In this document: positions 9,810-20,681 of the stretch, one piece after another
How the letters are laid out: each line of letters starts with the position of its first letter
Numbering within the stretch: position 1 is the stretch's first letter
Source: Luteimonas sp. MC1825
GTDB lineage: Bacteria > Pseudomonadota > Gammaproteobacteria > Xanthomonadales > Xanthomonadaceae
Assembly: GCF_014764385.1 (NCBI RefSeq)
Contig: NZ_CP061714.1
Location: forward strand, 2,356,001 to 2,420,000
Direction: 5' to 3'
DNA length: 64,000 bases
Notes under the pieces: model-generated
Told to the model about the DNA's origin: nothing
What the model saw: the letters and a program-made list of their open reading frames with translations, nothing else
Database searches by the model: none
Translations under genes and position numbers: made by a program

Positions 9810-10444
9810 TGGCAATGCGCATCGACATCTGGTCCGACGTGGTCTGTCCCTGGTGCTGGATCGGCAAGCACCGGTTCCAGCGTGCGCTGGCGCTGCTTGG
9901 CGATGACGCCCCGGGCGTCGAGGTTCGCTGGCATCCCTACCTGCTCGATCCCGATGCCGATGCCACTCCGGTGCCGCTGCGCGAGGCCTACGCCGCCAAG
10001 TTCGGCGGCGCCGAGCGCGCCGCGGCGCTGCTCGCGCAGACGCAGACCGCCGCGCGCGCCGAAGGCCTGCCGATGGACTTCAGCCGTGGCCAGGTGCGCG
10101 TGACCACCCTGCCGGCGCATCGCCTCATCTGGCTCGCCGGCCGCGAGGGCAACCAGGATGCGGTCGTCGAAGCCCTGTTCCGCGCCCATTTCGCCGAGGG
10201 CCGCAACCTCGCCGATCCGGACGTACTGGTTGCCGCCGGCGGCGACGGCGGCGGCCTCGACGCAGCCCGGGTCCATGCGCTGCTCGCGTCCGACGAGGGC
10301 CTTGCCGAGGTGCGCGCCGGCATCGGCCAGGCGCAGGCGCTGGGCATCCGTGCGGTGCCGACCTTCGTCATCGACGGCCGCCACGGCATGCAGGGTGCGC
10401 AGACGCCGGACGCCTTCGCCGAGGCGCTGCGCAAGCTCGCCTGA
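9809..10444 (+). CDS. DsbA-family oxidoreductase, FrnE-like
   Basis: The 211-residue thioredoxin-fold protein has a DsbA-type helical insertion. The N-terminus [21 protein letters not shown] carries the active site CPWC (Cys13, Cys16), and the cis-proline loop is RAVPTFVIDGRHGMQGAQ. This pattern is that of the FrnE/2-hydroxychromene-2-carboxylate isomerase-like group (COG2761). There is no signal peptide, so it should act in the cytoplasm; in other bacteria FrnE proteins are linked to oxidative-stress or polyketide chemistry. The ATG shares one base with the stop of the RDD gene (TGATG). A strong hairpin follows 20 bases after the stop. Confidence 0.88.
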   Translation: MAMRIDIWSDVVCPWCWIGKHRFQRALALLGDDAPGVEVRWHPYLLDPDADATPVPLREAYAAKFGGAERAAALLAQTQTAARAEGLPMDFSRGQVRVTTLPAHRLIWLAGREGNQDAVVEALFRAHFAEGRNLADPDVLVAAGGDGGGLDAARVHALLASDEGLAEVRAGIGQAQALGIRAVPTFVIDGRHGMQGAQTPDAFAEALRKLA

Positions 10445-10464
10445 GCGGCCGGCGCCGGAAACAG

Positions 10465-10489
10465 GAAGCCCCGCGATGTGCGGGGCTTC
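10465..10489. terminator. Bidirectional intrinsic terminator between convergent genes
   Basis: A perfect 10-bp stem (GAAGCCCCGC / GCGGGGCTTC) with loop GATGT lies between the convergent FrnE-like gene and gapA. There is no strong T-run on either side, so termination efficiency is uncertain, but position and symmetry fit a shared terminator. Confidence 0.7.
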
Positions 10490-10514
10490 AGGTGGGACGC
10501 GTGATCGGTGCGGC

Positions 10515-11591
<1,077 letters not shown>

Positions 11592-11616
11592 GCAGCCCGC
11601 GGCCACGAAGACCGCC

Positions 11617-11630
11617 TTGACCGAGGTCAA
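11617..11630. promoter_or_regulatory. FNR/ANR-type palindrome TTGACCGAGGTCAA
   Basis: The two half-sites TTGAC and GTCAA are exact inverted copies around a 4-base spacer, the geometry of FNR-family boxes (TTGAT-N4-ATCAA). The site lies between gapA and ompW, 61 bases before the ompW ATG. FNR regulation of ompW is known in E. coli; use of this site is inferred. Confidence 0.55.
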
Positions 11631-11691
11631 TGTGACATTCGCTGCCGCAACGCACCATGGACGCATCCACCCCCATGACGAGGTTCAAACG

Positions 11692-12318
11692 ATGCGTTTC
11701 AAGACAATTCCGCTGGTCGCGCTGGCCCTTTGTGGCGCAATCGCCGCCCCCGCGGCCCTGGCGCAATCCACCGGCGACTGGACCGTCGCGCTCGGCGCGC
11801 ACCAGGTCAACCCGGATTCCGACAACGGCAAGCTGGCTGCCGGCACCCTGCCGCTGGACATCGGCTCGAGTACGCGCCCGACCATCGCGGTGGAGTACTT
11901 CGTGCGCGACAATCTGGGCCTCGAAGTGCTCGCCGCACTGCCGTTCCAGCACGACATCGCCATCAGCGGCCTGGGCCGCGTGGGCAGCACCAAGCACCTG
12001 CCGCCGACGGTCAGCCTGCAGTACCACTTCAACGGCCAGGGCAAGGTCTCGCCGCTGCTGGGCGTGGGCGTGAACTACACCACTTTCTTCAGCGAGGACG
12101 CCCGCGGGGCGCTCGCCGGCAGCAAGCTCGAACTCGACGATTCGTGGGGCCTCGCGCTGCACGCAGGCCTGGACTTCAAGGTCGGCGAAAAGGGTTCGAT
12201 CCGCGTCGACGTGCGCTGGATGGACATCGACAGCGACGTGACGCTGGATGGTGCCAAGCTCGGCACCGCCAACATCGACCCGCTGGTGTACGGCGCCGCC
12301 TACGTCATGCGCTTCTGA
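11692..12318 (+). CDS. ompW: OmpW family outer-membrane beta-barrel protein
   Basis: OmpW forms an eight-stranded outer-membrane barrel with a narrow hydrophobic channel. The 208-residue product has a signal peptide ending ALA-Q (MRFKTIPLVALALCGAIAAPAALAQ). Typical OmpW segments follow, such as TIAVEYFVRDNLGLEVLAALPF, HLPPTVSLQYHF and SPLLGVGVNYTTFF, and it ends on an aromatic residue (YGAAYVMRF) as barrel proteins do. The ATG at 11692 is preferred over an in-frame upstream ATG at 11617, which would add 25 residues before the signal peptide and fall inside the FNR-type box. Expression may respond to oxygen through that box. Confidence 0.93.
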   Translation: MRFKTIPLVALALCGAIAAPAALAQSTGDWTVALGAHQVNPDSDNGKLAAGTLPLDIGSSTRPTIAVEYFVRDNLGLEVLAALPFQHDIAISGLGRVGSTKHLPPTVSLQYHFNGQGKVSPLLGVGVNYTTFFSEDARGALAGSKLELDDSWGLALHAGLDFKVGEKGSIRVDVRWMDIDSDVTLDGAKLGTANIDPLVYGAAYVMRF

Positions 12319-12347
12319 CCGGCGGGCGGGTGGCGGCGGGCGCGCGC

Positions 12348-12353
12348 TAGAAT
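12348..12353 (+). promoter_or_regulatory. -10 box TAGAAT of a probable leaderless promoter for the S1/P1 nuclease gene
   Basis: TAGAAT is followed by 6 bases (CGCGGC) and the ATG at 12360, so transcription should begin at the start codon. The -35 region is GC-rich with no clear hexamer. It matches the spacing seen at 9297 and 58379. Confidence 0.5.
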
Positions 12354-12359
12354 CGCGGC

Positions 12360-13262
12360 ATGCGCCCGCACATCCCGTCCCGCCTGCCTTTCTTCGCTGC
12401 ACTGCTCACCTTCGCCGCCGCGTTCGCCCCCGGCGACGCGCTGGCCTGGAGCGCCGAGGGCCACCGCATCGTGGCCCGCATCGCCGAGGCCGGGCTCAGC
12501 CCGGCCGCGCGCGTCGAGGTCGACCGCCTGCTCGAGGGCGAGGCCGATCCGACACTGGCCGGCATCGCCGCCTGGGCCGACGAACTCCGCGACACCGACC
12601 CGGAAGCCGCCAAGGCGAGTGCGCGCTGGCATTTCGTGAACTTCCAGGGCCGCTGTGCGTTCGACGCGGCGACCGACTGCGCGGGCAACGACTGCGTGAT
12701 CGGCGCCATCAACCGCAATTACCTGCTTCTCGCGCAGCACGGCCGCGCGGACGGCGAGCGCCGCGATGCGCTGAAGTTCCTCGTGCATTTCGTCGGCGAT
12801 GCGCACCAGCCGCTGCACGCCGGCCTGCGCGACGACGCCGGCGGCAACCGCCACCAGGTCAACTACAAGGGCGACGGCAGCAACCTGCACCGCATCTGGG
12901 ACGGGACGATCCTCGAGCGCCGCGGCCTGAAGTCCCGCGCCTACGCGGCGGAGCTGCTGGCACGCGCGCCGCTGGCGCAGGACCCGACACTGCAGTCGCA
13001 GACGCCCGCGCTCGACTGGGCGCTGGAATCCTGCCGCATCATCGAAGCCGGCGATGTCTACCCGCCGGAGGGCCGGCGCGTGCTCGGCGACACCTTCCTC
13101 GACGCGCGCCTGCCGATCGTCGAAGAGCGCCTGCGCAAGGCCGGCGCGCGGCTCGCGGCTATGCTGAACCATGCGCTGGCGCCGCCGGTCGCGGTGCCCG
13201 GGGCGCTGCCCGGGGCGAGCCCCGCCGTGGTGCCTGCGGTGGATCCGACGCCCGTACCGTGA
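12360..13262 (+). CDS. Secreted S1/P1-type zinc nuclease
   Basis: S1/P1 nucleases use three zinc ions to cut single-stranded nucleic acid and remove 3'-phosphates. The 300-residue precursor has a signal peptide ending DALA, so mature Trp30 (WSAEGHRIVARIA) provides the N-terminal zinc ligand required by the family. Further ligands are visible in IAAWADELRDTD, WHFVNF, LKFLVHFVGDAHQPLHAG, NRHQVNYKGDGSNLHRIWD and LDWALES. The last 30 or so residues form a Pro/Val/Ala-rich tail (PPVAVPGALPGASPAVVP) beyond the enzyme fold. The protein is probably periplasmic or a type II secretion substrate. The start is supported by a -10 box 6 bases upstream. Confidence 0.9.
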   Translation: MRPHIPSRLPFFAALLTFAAAFAPGDALAWSAEGHRIVARIAEAGLSPAARVEVDRLLEGEADPTLAGIAAWADELRDTDPEAAKASARWHFVNFQGRCAFDAATDCAGNDCVIGAINRNYLLLAQHGRADGERRDALKFLVHFVGDAHQPLHAGLRDDAGGNRHQVNYKGDGSNLHRIWDGTILERRGLKSRAYAAELLARAPLAQDPTLQSQTPALDWALESCRIIEAGDVYPPEGRRVLGDTFLDARLPIVEERLRKAGARLAAMLNHALAPPVAVPGALPGASPAVVPAVDPTPVP

Positions 13263-13355
13263 ACAGAATCGCCGCACCGCGCGTCCACCCGTTCCACCAT
13301 GCCGGCAGCGGCACCTGGAGCTGCGTGGTCGCGGCCACGGACGCGCTGTAGCGGC

Positions 13356-14147
13356 ATGACGCCCCGCGTCGCTGCCCGCGTGCTTGCCCTGCTGGCGCTC
13401 GCCGCGTGCTGGCCAGCGGCCAGCGCGCGCGCCGGCGACGCGGTGGCCATGCCGCTCACCGTGTTTGCGGCGTCCAGCCTGCAGGAGTCGATCGACGACG
13501 CCGCCAACGCCTACCGGCGCGCGACCGGGCAACCGGTCCGCGTGTCCTACGCCGCCAGCCCGGCGCTGGCGCGGCAGATCGCACGGGGCGCGCCGGCGGA
13601 CGTGTTCGTCTCCGCCGACCTCGACTGGATGGACGTGCTGCAGGCACAGGGCCTGGTCGACACCACCTCGCGCAGTGCGTTGCTGGGCAACGCGCTGGTG
13701 CTCATCGCGCCGGCGCGCGGCGCCGCACGCCCCGTCACGCTGGGGCGGGGCACCGACCTGCTGCCGTTGCTCGGTGAACGCGGCCGCATCGCGCTGGGCC
13801 TGCCGGACAGCGTGCCCGCCGGCAAGTACGCGCGCGCCGCCTTCCAGTCGCTCGGCATGTGGGACGCGCTGCAGCCGCGCGTGGCCGGCACCGTGAACGT
13901 GCGCGCGGCGCTGATGCTGGTGGCGCGTGGCGAAGCACCACTGGGCGTGGTGTACGCCAGCGATGCGCGCGTCGAACCACGCGTGCGCGTGCTCGCCACC
14001 TTTCCGGCCGCCTTGCATCCGCCGATCGTGTATCCGGTGGCGCGCGTCGCGGCCAGCCGTCACCCGCATGCCGCGGCGTTCGTGCGCTGGCTGCACACGC
14101 CGCCGGCGCGGGCGATCTTCGCGCGCCACGGCTTCAGCCTGCGCTGA
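13356..14147 (+). CDS. modA: Molybdate ABC transporter substrate-binding protein
   Basis: ModA captures molybdate or tungstate in the periplasm for the ModBC transporter. The 263-residue precursor has a signal peptide ([20 protein letters not shown], ending in SARA). The ModA anion-binding motifs follow: [39 protein letters not shown] and [15 protein letters not shown]. The ATG at 13356 was chosen because the signal peptide begins there. modB follows after 20 bases and modC after that, so modABC form one operon. No modE regulator or molybdate riboswitch is visible nearby. Confidence 0.93.
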   Translation: MTPRVAARVLALLALAACWPAASARAGDAVAMPLTVFAASSLQESIDDAANAYRRATGQPVRVSYAASPALARQIARGAPADVFVSADLDWMDVLQAQGLVDTTSRSALLGNALVLIAPARGAARPVTLGRGTDLLPLLGERGRIALGLPDSVPAGKYARAAFQSLGMWDALQPRVAGTVNVRAALMLVARGEAPLGVVYASDARVEPRVRVLATFPAALHPPIVYPVARVAASRHPHAAAFVRWLHTPPARAIFARHGFSLR

Positions 14148-14167
14148 TCCGCGGCGACACTGCGCGC

Positions 14168-14872
14168 ATGCCTCTCTTCACCGCCGCCGAACTCACCGTC
14201 ATCGCGCTGAGCCTGAAAGTGGCCTGCACCGCGGCGCTGGCGAGCCTGCCGGCCGGAGTCGCGGTCGCCTGGCTGCTGGCGCGCGGCCGCTTCCCGGGCA
14301 AGGCGCTGCTGGATGCGCTGGTGCACCTGCCGCTGGTGCTGCCGCCGGTGGTGGTGGGCTATGCGCTGCTGGTGCTGTTCGGCAGCCAGGGCGCGATCGG
14401 GGGATTCCTGGCCGAGCAGTTCGGCATCGGCGTCGCGTTCCGCTGGACCGGCGCCGCGCTGGCCAGCGCGATCATGGGCTTTCCACTGATGGTGCGCGCG
14501 ATCCGCCTGTCCATCGAAAACGTCGACCGCCGCCTCGAGCAGGCCGCGGCGACGCTTGGCGCCAACCCCTGGCGCGTGTTCGCCACGGTCACGCTGCCAC
14601 TGGCGTGGCCCGGGCTCGTGGCCGGCGCGGTGCTCGGCTTCGCCAAGGCGCTGGGCGAGTTCGGCGCCACCATCACCTTCGTGTCCAGCATCCCGGGGGA
14701 GACGCAGACGCTGTCGACGGCGATCTACGGATTGATGCAGGTGCCAGGTGGCGAAACGGGTATCTGGCGCCTGGCAGCGGTGGCGGTGGCGATCTCGCTG
14801 CTGGCACTGCTGGCGTCGGAATGGCTGGTGCGCCGCCAGCACGGGCGCCGCGATGCCTGGGACGAAGCATGA
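14168..14872 (+). CDS. modB: Molybdate ABC transporter permease
   Basis: ModB is the membrane channel of the molybdate importer. The 234-residue protein has about five membrane helices. It carries the permease EAA-type loop EQAAATLGANPWRVFATVTL, where the conserved glycine contacts the ATPase, and the family motif ALGEFGATITFVSSIPGETQTLS. The ATG at 14168 starts MPLFTAAELTVIALSLKVA. It lies 20 bases after modA and 25 bases before modC. Confidence 0.93.
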   Translation: MPLFTAAELTVIALSLKVACTAALASLPAGVAVAWLLARGRFPGKALLDALVHLPLVLPPVVVGYALLVLFGSQGAIGGFLAEQFGIGVAFRWTGAALASAIMGFPLMVRAIRLSIENVDRRLEQAAATLGANPWRVFATVTLPLAWPGLVAGAVLGFAKALGEFGATITFVSSIPGETQTLSTAIYGLMQVPGGETGIWRLAAVAVAISLLALLASEWLVRRQHGRRDAWDEA

Positions 14873-14897
14873 ACCCGCCGGGTCCGGAGGCGTGCCA

Positions 14898-15518
14898 ATG
14901 CTGAGCCTGGACGTCGAGCTGCGGCGCGGCCGCTTCGCGCGCCACGTTCGCATCGAGGACGACGCGCGCGTGGTGGCCCTGACCGGGCCATCCGGTGCCG
15001 GCAAGACCACGGTGCTCAATGCGATCGCAGGCCTGGTGCGCCCGGTGTCGGGACGCATCGCCGTCGATGGCCGCGTGCTGTTCGACGCCGCGCGCGGCCT
15101 CGACCTGCCGCCACACCGGCGGCATGTCGGCTACGTGTTCCAGGATGCGCGGCTGTTCCCGCACCTCGACGTCCGCGGCAACCTGCTGTATGGCCGCCAT
15201 GCGCGGCGCGGCGACACGGCGCGCTTCGGGCTCGAGGACGTCGTCGCCCTGCTCGGCATCGAGGCACTGCTGGCGCGCCGCACCGGCAACCTGTCCGGCG
15301 GCGAGGCGCAGCGCGTGGCCATCGGCCGCGCCCTGCTCTCGCAGCCGGCGATCCTGCTGCTCGACGAGCCGTTGTCGGCGCTCGACCTGGCGCGCCGCGA
15401 AGAGCTGATCCCGTGGCTGCAGCGCGTCCGCGACGAGGTGCGGCTGCCGATGGTCCATGTCAGCCACGCTGCCGACGAGGTGCGGCGGATGACCAGCGCG
15501 GTGCATGTCCTCGACTGA
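14898..15518 (+). CDS. modC: Molybdate ABC transporter ATPase, short form
   Basis: ModC drives molybdate import. The 206-residue protein has Walker A TGPSGAGKTT (about 32-41), the Q-loop YVFQDARLFPHL, the signature NLSGGEAQRVAIGRAL, Walker B ILLLDEPLSALD and the switch His in MVHVSHAADEV. It ends right after the ATPase core. The C-terminal TOBE/Mop domain that binds oxyanion and brings typical ModC to about 350 residues is missing, and no frame downstream restores it. The ATG at 14898 (MLSLDVELRR) fits the family N-terminus. It may simply be a short natural form; no frameshift is evident. Confidence 0.9.
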   Translation: MLSLDVELRRGRFARHVRIEDDARVVALTGPSGAGKTTVLNAIAGLVRPVSGRIAVDGRVLFDAARGLDLPPHRRHVGYVFQDARLFPHLDVRGNLLYGRHARRGDTARFGLEDVVALLGIEALLARRTGNLSGGEAQRVAIGRALLSQPAILLLDEPLSALDLARREELIPWLQRVRDEVRLPMVHVSHAADEVRRMTSAVHVLD

Positions 15519-15544
15519 ATTCCGCGGGGCCCCTCCCGCGCGGG

Positions 15545-16861
15545 TCAGTCCGGCGCGAAGTCGACCGGAACACGGATCCAGCGTTCGACCGGCTTGCCGT
15601 CGGACTGCGCGGGATCGAAGCGCCAGTTGCGCGCGGCCTGGAGCGTTGCCGCGTCGAACACGCCTTGCGGCGTCGACTGCTCCACCACCGCGTCAATGAC
15701 GCTGCCGTCGGTGCCGACCCGCAACTTCAACACGACCCGCCCGCCCTGTCCCGCGGCGAGGGCCTCGGCTGGATAAGCCGGCGCGGGCGTGACCGGCGCC
15801 GCGGGTGGTGCGGGCGGCGCCGGCACTGCCGGGGGCGACGGTGCCGTTGACGGGCTTGGCGGCAGCGGAGCACTTGAAGGTGCGGGTGGTGCGGGCGGTG
15901 CCGGAGGCGCAGGCGCTGCGAGCACCGGTGGCAGGGGAGCTTCTGGCGGTGCAGCGGCCGGGCGGACCGCCCAGGCGGCGTAACTGCAGGCGGCGAGCAC
16001 GACGCCCAGGGCCACGGCGCCGGTGCGGCGGCGGACAGCGCCGGGTTGCGGTTGTTTCAACATGAGGATGCGCTCCTTGAGGAATTGGCTGGACTGCCAA
16101 TGGCAACCGACCGGCAGTCCAGGGACGGCCAGTTGCACGTTCAACATCGCGTCCGCGTAGCGGCGACGCGCATGGGGATGGCGCGCGAGCACGGTGGCAT
16201 CGCAGGCGAGCTCCTGGTCGAGGCGGAATCCGCGCGCGGCCAGGTGCAGGAGCGGGTTGAACCAGTGCAGGCAGCGCAAGGCCACCGCCAGCAGGTTGGC
16301 GCGGGTGTCGCCGCGCGCGAGATGGGCACGCTCGTGCGCGACCACCAGCGCTGCCTCGTCGGCGGCGTGCCGGGCTTCGAAATCGACGGGCAGCACGATG
16401 CGTGGCCGCAGCGCGCCCACCACCGCCGGCGCCTCGACGCCGATGCCGCGCCAGCTGCCGTCCGCGCCCTGCGCGAGGTGGCCGAGCGCCGCGACGTAGC
16501 GTCGCTGTTGTGCACCGAAACGCAACGCGACAAGCATGCCACCGAGCAGCCAGGCCGCCACCAGCAGCAGCGGACCGTCGCCGGCCACCGACGCGGTGCG
16601 CGCCGCGTCGGTGGCCGCCACCACCAGCACGCCGGGATGCAGCGCCAGGAGGGTCGGCGCGAGGATCTGGCCGGGACCGGGCCGCGGCAATGCGGCGGCG
16701 AACAGCGCCAACGGCACCAGCGCCCACGCTGCGTAGGCCACGCGCGCGCCGAACGCGCGACGCAGCGGAAGCCGCAGCGCAAGCACCAGCAGCAGCGCCA
16801 CGCTCGCCGCGAGGCTGCCGTCCACCAGCCAGCGCAGCAGCGTCTCAGCGGCGATCATCAT
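15545..16861 (-). CDS. M56 (BlaR1/MecR1-type) membrane peptidase fused to a TonB C-terminal domain
   Basis: The 438-residue protein combines two modules. Residues 1-300 are a polytopic M56 metallopeptidase with zinc motif HERAH (176-180), the downstream Glu in FRLDQELACD, and a last membrane helix (GAVALGVVLAACSYAAWAV). A Pro/Ala-rich linker covers 301-362. Residues 363-438 form a TonB C-terminal fold (YPAEALAAGQGGRVVLKLRV, AARNWRFDPAQSDGKPVERW). BlaR1 homologs sense a signal outside and destroy the BlaI repressor inside; here a TonB-like domain replaces the penicillin-binding sensor. The start is ATG 16861 (or 16858), inside the 3' end of blaI. The ligand is unknown. Confidence 0.88.
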   Translation of the reverse strand: MMIAAETLLRWLVDGSLAASVALLLVLALRLPLRRAFGARVAYAAWALVPLALFAAALPRPGPGQILAPTLLALHPGVLVVAATDAARTASVAGDGPLLLVAAWLLGGMLVALRFGAQQRRYVAALGHLAQGADGSWRGIGVEAPAVVGALRPRIVLPVDFEARHAADEAALVVAHERAHLARGDTRANLLAVALRCLHWFNPLLHLAARGFRLDQELACDATVLARHPHARRRYADAMLNVQLAVPGLPVGCHWQSSQFLKERILMLKQPQPGAVRRRTGAVALGVVLAACSYAAWAVRPAAAPPEAPLPPVLAAPAPPAPPAPPAPSSAPLPPSPSTAPSPPAVPAPPAPPAAPVTPAPAYPAEALAAGQGGRVVLKLRVGTDGSVIDAVVEQSTPQGVFDAATLQAARNWRFDPAQSDGKPVERWIRVPVDFAPD

Positions 16862-17216
16862 CAAGGCCTTCGATCAGGCGGCGGAGCTCGGCGATGTCGG
16901 CCGGGCTGAGCTTGCCGCGTTCGCTGAAATGCGCCACCAGCGGCGCGACGCGCCCGCCGAAGAGGCGATCCAGCACGCCTTCGCTCTGCTGCGCCACCCA
17001 GGCCTCGCGGGTCAGCACCGGGGAATACAGGTAACGCCGGCCGTCGCGCTCGGCACGCACCGCGCCCTTCTTCAGCAGGCGGTTGAGCAGGGTCTTGATG
17101 GTGGGTTCCGCCCACTCCGAGCTGGCGGCCAGCCGCGCCACCACGTCCTCGGCCGCCAGCGGCTGCTGCCGCCAGAGCACGTCCATCACCACCGCTTCGG
17201 CATCACTGATCGACAT
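16845..17216 (-). CDS. blaI: BlaI/MecI/CopY family transcriptional repressor
   Basis: This winged-helix repressor is normally cleaved or released by its partner M56 protease. The 123-residue protein has the typical start MSISDAEAVVMDVLWRQQP and the DNA-recognition helix in WAEPTIKTLLNRLLKKGAVRAERDGRRYLYSP. Its C-terminal dimerisation part contains VAQQSEGVLDRLFGG and LVAHFSERGKLSPADIAELRRLI. The 3' end overlaps the M56-TonB gene by about 17 bases, so the pair is one regulatory cassette. Two TTAC-GTAA operators overlap its own promoter just upstream (17222-17258), indicating autorepression. Only this operon carries these sites in the window, so other targets, if any, are elsewhere. Confidence 0.93.
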   Translation of the reverse strand: MSISDAEAVVMDVLWRQQPLAAEDVVARLAASSEWAEPTIKTLLNRLLKKGAVRAERDGRRYLYSPVLTREAWVAQQSEGVLDRLFGGRVAPLVAHFSERGKLSPADIAELRRLIEGLDDDRR

Positions 17217-17221
17217 GTCGA

Positions 17222-17233
17222 TTACACCTGTAA
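17222..17233. promoter_or_regulatory. BlaI operator 1 (TTACACCTGTAA)
   Basis: This is a perfect TTACA-N2-TGTAA palindrome matching the TACA-TGTA core of BlaI/MecI operators. It lies just downstream of the predicted blaI transcript start, about +6 to +17, where bound repressor would block transcription. Confidence 0.75.
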
Positions 17234-17245
17234 ACCCAAGGCTCG

Positions 17246-17274
17246 ATTACATGCGTAAACGATCCCGCTGTCAA
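17246..17274 (-). promoter_or_regulatory. blaI promoter TTGACA-N17-TGTAAT
   Basis: On the minus strand a consensus -35 TTGACA (17274-17269), a 17-base spacer and a -10 TGTAAT (17251-17246) form the best sigma-70 promoter in the window. The -10 box lies within operator 2. The predicted start near 17239 leaves a leader of about 23 bases. Confidence 0.8.
17247..17258. promoter_or_regulatory. BlaI operator 2 (TTACATGCGTAA)
   Basis: The TTAC-N4-GTAA palindrome is centred exactly 25 bp from operator 1 and covers the blaI -10 box. Two such sites fit cooperative binding of two repressor dimers. Confidence 0.7.
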
Positions 17275-17328
17275 GCGCTGTGCATGCCCCTCACGCGACC
17301 AGTCAGGGCCGCGACCAAGGCAAAGCGA

Positions 17329-17404
17329 TCTCTCGCGAAGGCGCGAAGGCGCGAAGCAAACCCACCCCGGAAAGAACTTCGCGCCTTCGCGCCTTCGCGA
17401 GAGA
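17329..17404. repeat. Perfect 28-bp inverted repeat with internal GCGAAG tandem units
   Basis: The arms at 17329-17356 and 17377-17404 are exact reverse complements over 28 bases and are separated by 20 bases. Each arm is itself built from repeated CGCGAAGG units. The transcript would fold into a very stable hairpin. It lies between blaI and the PLP enzyme gene, 62 bases after the latter's stop, so it could end that transcript or protect its 3' end. It looks like a dispersed intergenic (REP-like) element rather than a transposon end: no transposase is present. Confidence 0.85.
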
Positions 17405-17466
17405 AAATCTTCTGCTGACACAACGGTCGCGCCCGCAGCCCCGCCTGCAGGATCGGGCGGGCGAGG

Positions 17467-18570
17467 TCAGGCGTCGCCGAAAGGATCCAGGCCGTCGATG
17501 TGGCCGCCGGCCACCGCCGAAGTGATGACCGCGTCCGCGGCTTCGGTGTCGATCCTGTTGGCCGCGTACCACTCAGGCGCGTAGTAACTGTGCGCGTAGC
17601 GATCCCCGCTGTCGCAGAGGATGGTGACGATCGAGCCGCCCTGCCCGGCCTCGCGCATGCGCCGCGCCGCGTGCAGCACGCCGACGAAGTTGGTGCCGGT
17701 GGAGCCGCCGACGCGACGGCCGAGCGTGGCGCTGACATGGCGCATCGCCGCCAGCGCCAGCGCGTCGGGCACCTTGACCATGGCGTCGATGCAGCCGGGA
17801 ATGAAGCTCGCTTCCACGCGCGGCCGGCCGATGCCTTCCACGCGCGAGCCGCAGGGATGGGTGAAGTCGCGCCAGGGCTGCCCCGCCAGTGCCGCGCGGT
17901 AGGCGTCGTGGAACACGGACTCCTGCGGATCCGCGCACAGCACGCGCGTGGCATGGCGGCGGTAGCGCACGTAGCGCCCCAGGGTGGCGGCGGTGCCGCC
18001 GGTGCCCGGGCTGCACACGATCCACTCCGGCACCGGGTGCCGCTCCTCGGCCATCTGCCGGAAGATCGATTCGGCGATGTTGTTGTTGGCGCGCCAGTCG
18101 GTGGCGCGCTCGGCGTAGGTGAACTGGTCCATGAAGTGGCCGCCGGTCTCGGCCGCCACGCGTTGCGATTCGGAATCCAATGCGCAGGCGGTCTGCACCA
18201 GGTGGCAGCGGCCGCCATGGAATTCGATCGCGGCGATCTTTTCCGGCGAGGTCGACGCCGGGATCACCGCAATGAACGGCAGGCCCAGCAGCCGCGCGAA
18301 GTACGCTTCCGACACCGCGGTCGATCCGCTCGACGCCTCCACCACCGGCCGCCCTTCGCGCAGCCAGCCGTTGGCCAGCGCGTACAGGAACAGCGAGCGC
18401 GCCAGCCGGTGCTTGAGGCTGCCGGTGGGATGGCTCGACTCGTCCTTCAGGTACACGTCGATGCCCGGATAGCCGGGCACGTCCAGCGGGATCAGGTGGG
18501 TGTCGGCCGAACGGTTGAAGTCGGCTTCGATGATGTGGATGGCACGCGCCACCCAGTCACGCTGGGGCAT
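17467..18570 (-). CDS. PLP-dependent cysteine synthase-family enzyme (Cds1-like)
   Basis: The 367-residue protein is a fold-type II PLP enzyme of the cysteine synthase/cystathionine beta-synthase family. The PLP lysine sits in [17 protein letters not shown], the substrate loop in [13 protein letters not shown] and the phosphate-binding glycine loop in [16 protein letters not shown]. The sequence [17 protein letters not shown] continues the fold. The N-terminus ([16 protein letters not shown]) and length differ from biosynthetic CysK/CysM and resemble the Cds1 group, for which L-cysteine desulfhydrase (H2S-forming) activity is reported. That activity is inferred, not visible. It lies downstream of tkt on the same strand with a 27-base gap and ends before the 28-bp inverted repeat. 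Confidence 0.8.
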   Translation of the reverse strand: MPQRDWVARAIHIIEADFNRSADTHLIPLDVPGYPGIDVYLKDESSHPTGSLKHRLARSLFLYALANGWLREGRPVVEASSGSTAVSEAYFARLLGLPFIAVIPASTSPEKIAAIEFHGGRCHLVQTACALDSESQRVAAETGGHFMDQFTYAERATDWRANNNIAESIFRQMAEERHPVPEWIVCSPGTGGTAATLGRYVRYRRHATRVLCADPQESVFHDAYRAALAGQPWRDFTHPCGSRVEGIGRPRVEASFIPGCIDAMVKVPDALALAAMRHVSATLGRRVGGSTGTNFVGVLHAARRMREAGQGGSIVTILCDSGDRYAHSYYAPEWYAANRIDTEAADAVITSAVAGGHIDGLDPFGDA

Positions 18571-18597
18571 GGCAACTCCAGGCCGTGGCCGGCGGCG

Positions 18598-20586
<1,989 letters not shown>

Positions 20587-20681
20587 GTCTCGGGGGCGGC
20601 GGCGGGCGAAGCCGCCATTGTCCCACCCCCGCCGACCGGTGTCCCGGACGCGCTGCCCGGACTGTGGCGCAGGCCCGCCGT

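Noticed and set aside
15790-15980. Gly/Ala-rich plus-strand frame opposite the M56-TonB linker as a PE-PGRS-like gene
   Set aside because: It is the antisense of the Pro/Ala linker in the M56-TonB protein.
16845-17216. BlaI/BlaR1 pair as a beta-lactam resistance locus
   Set aside because: No beta-lactamase or PBP2a gene is adjacent and the sensor domain is TonB-like, not penicillin-binding.
17329-17404. CRISPR array or IS end at the CGCGAAGG repeats
   Set aside because: There are no spacers, direct repeats of uniform length or transposase genes; the structure is a single inverted repeat.
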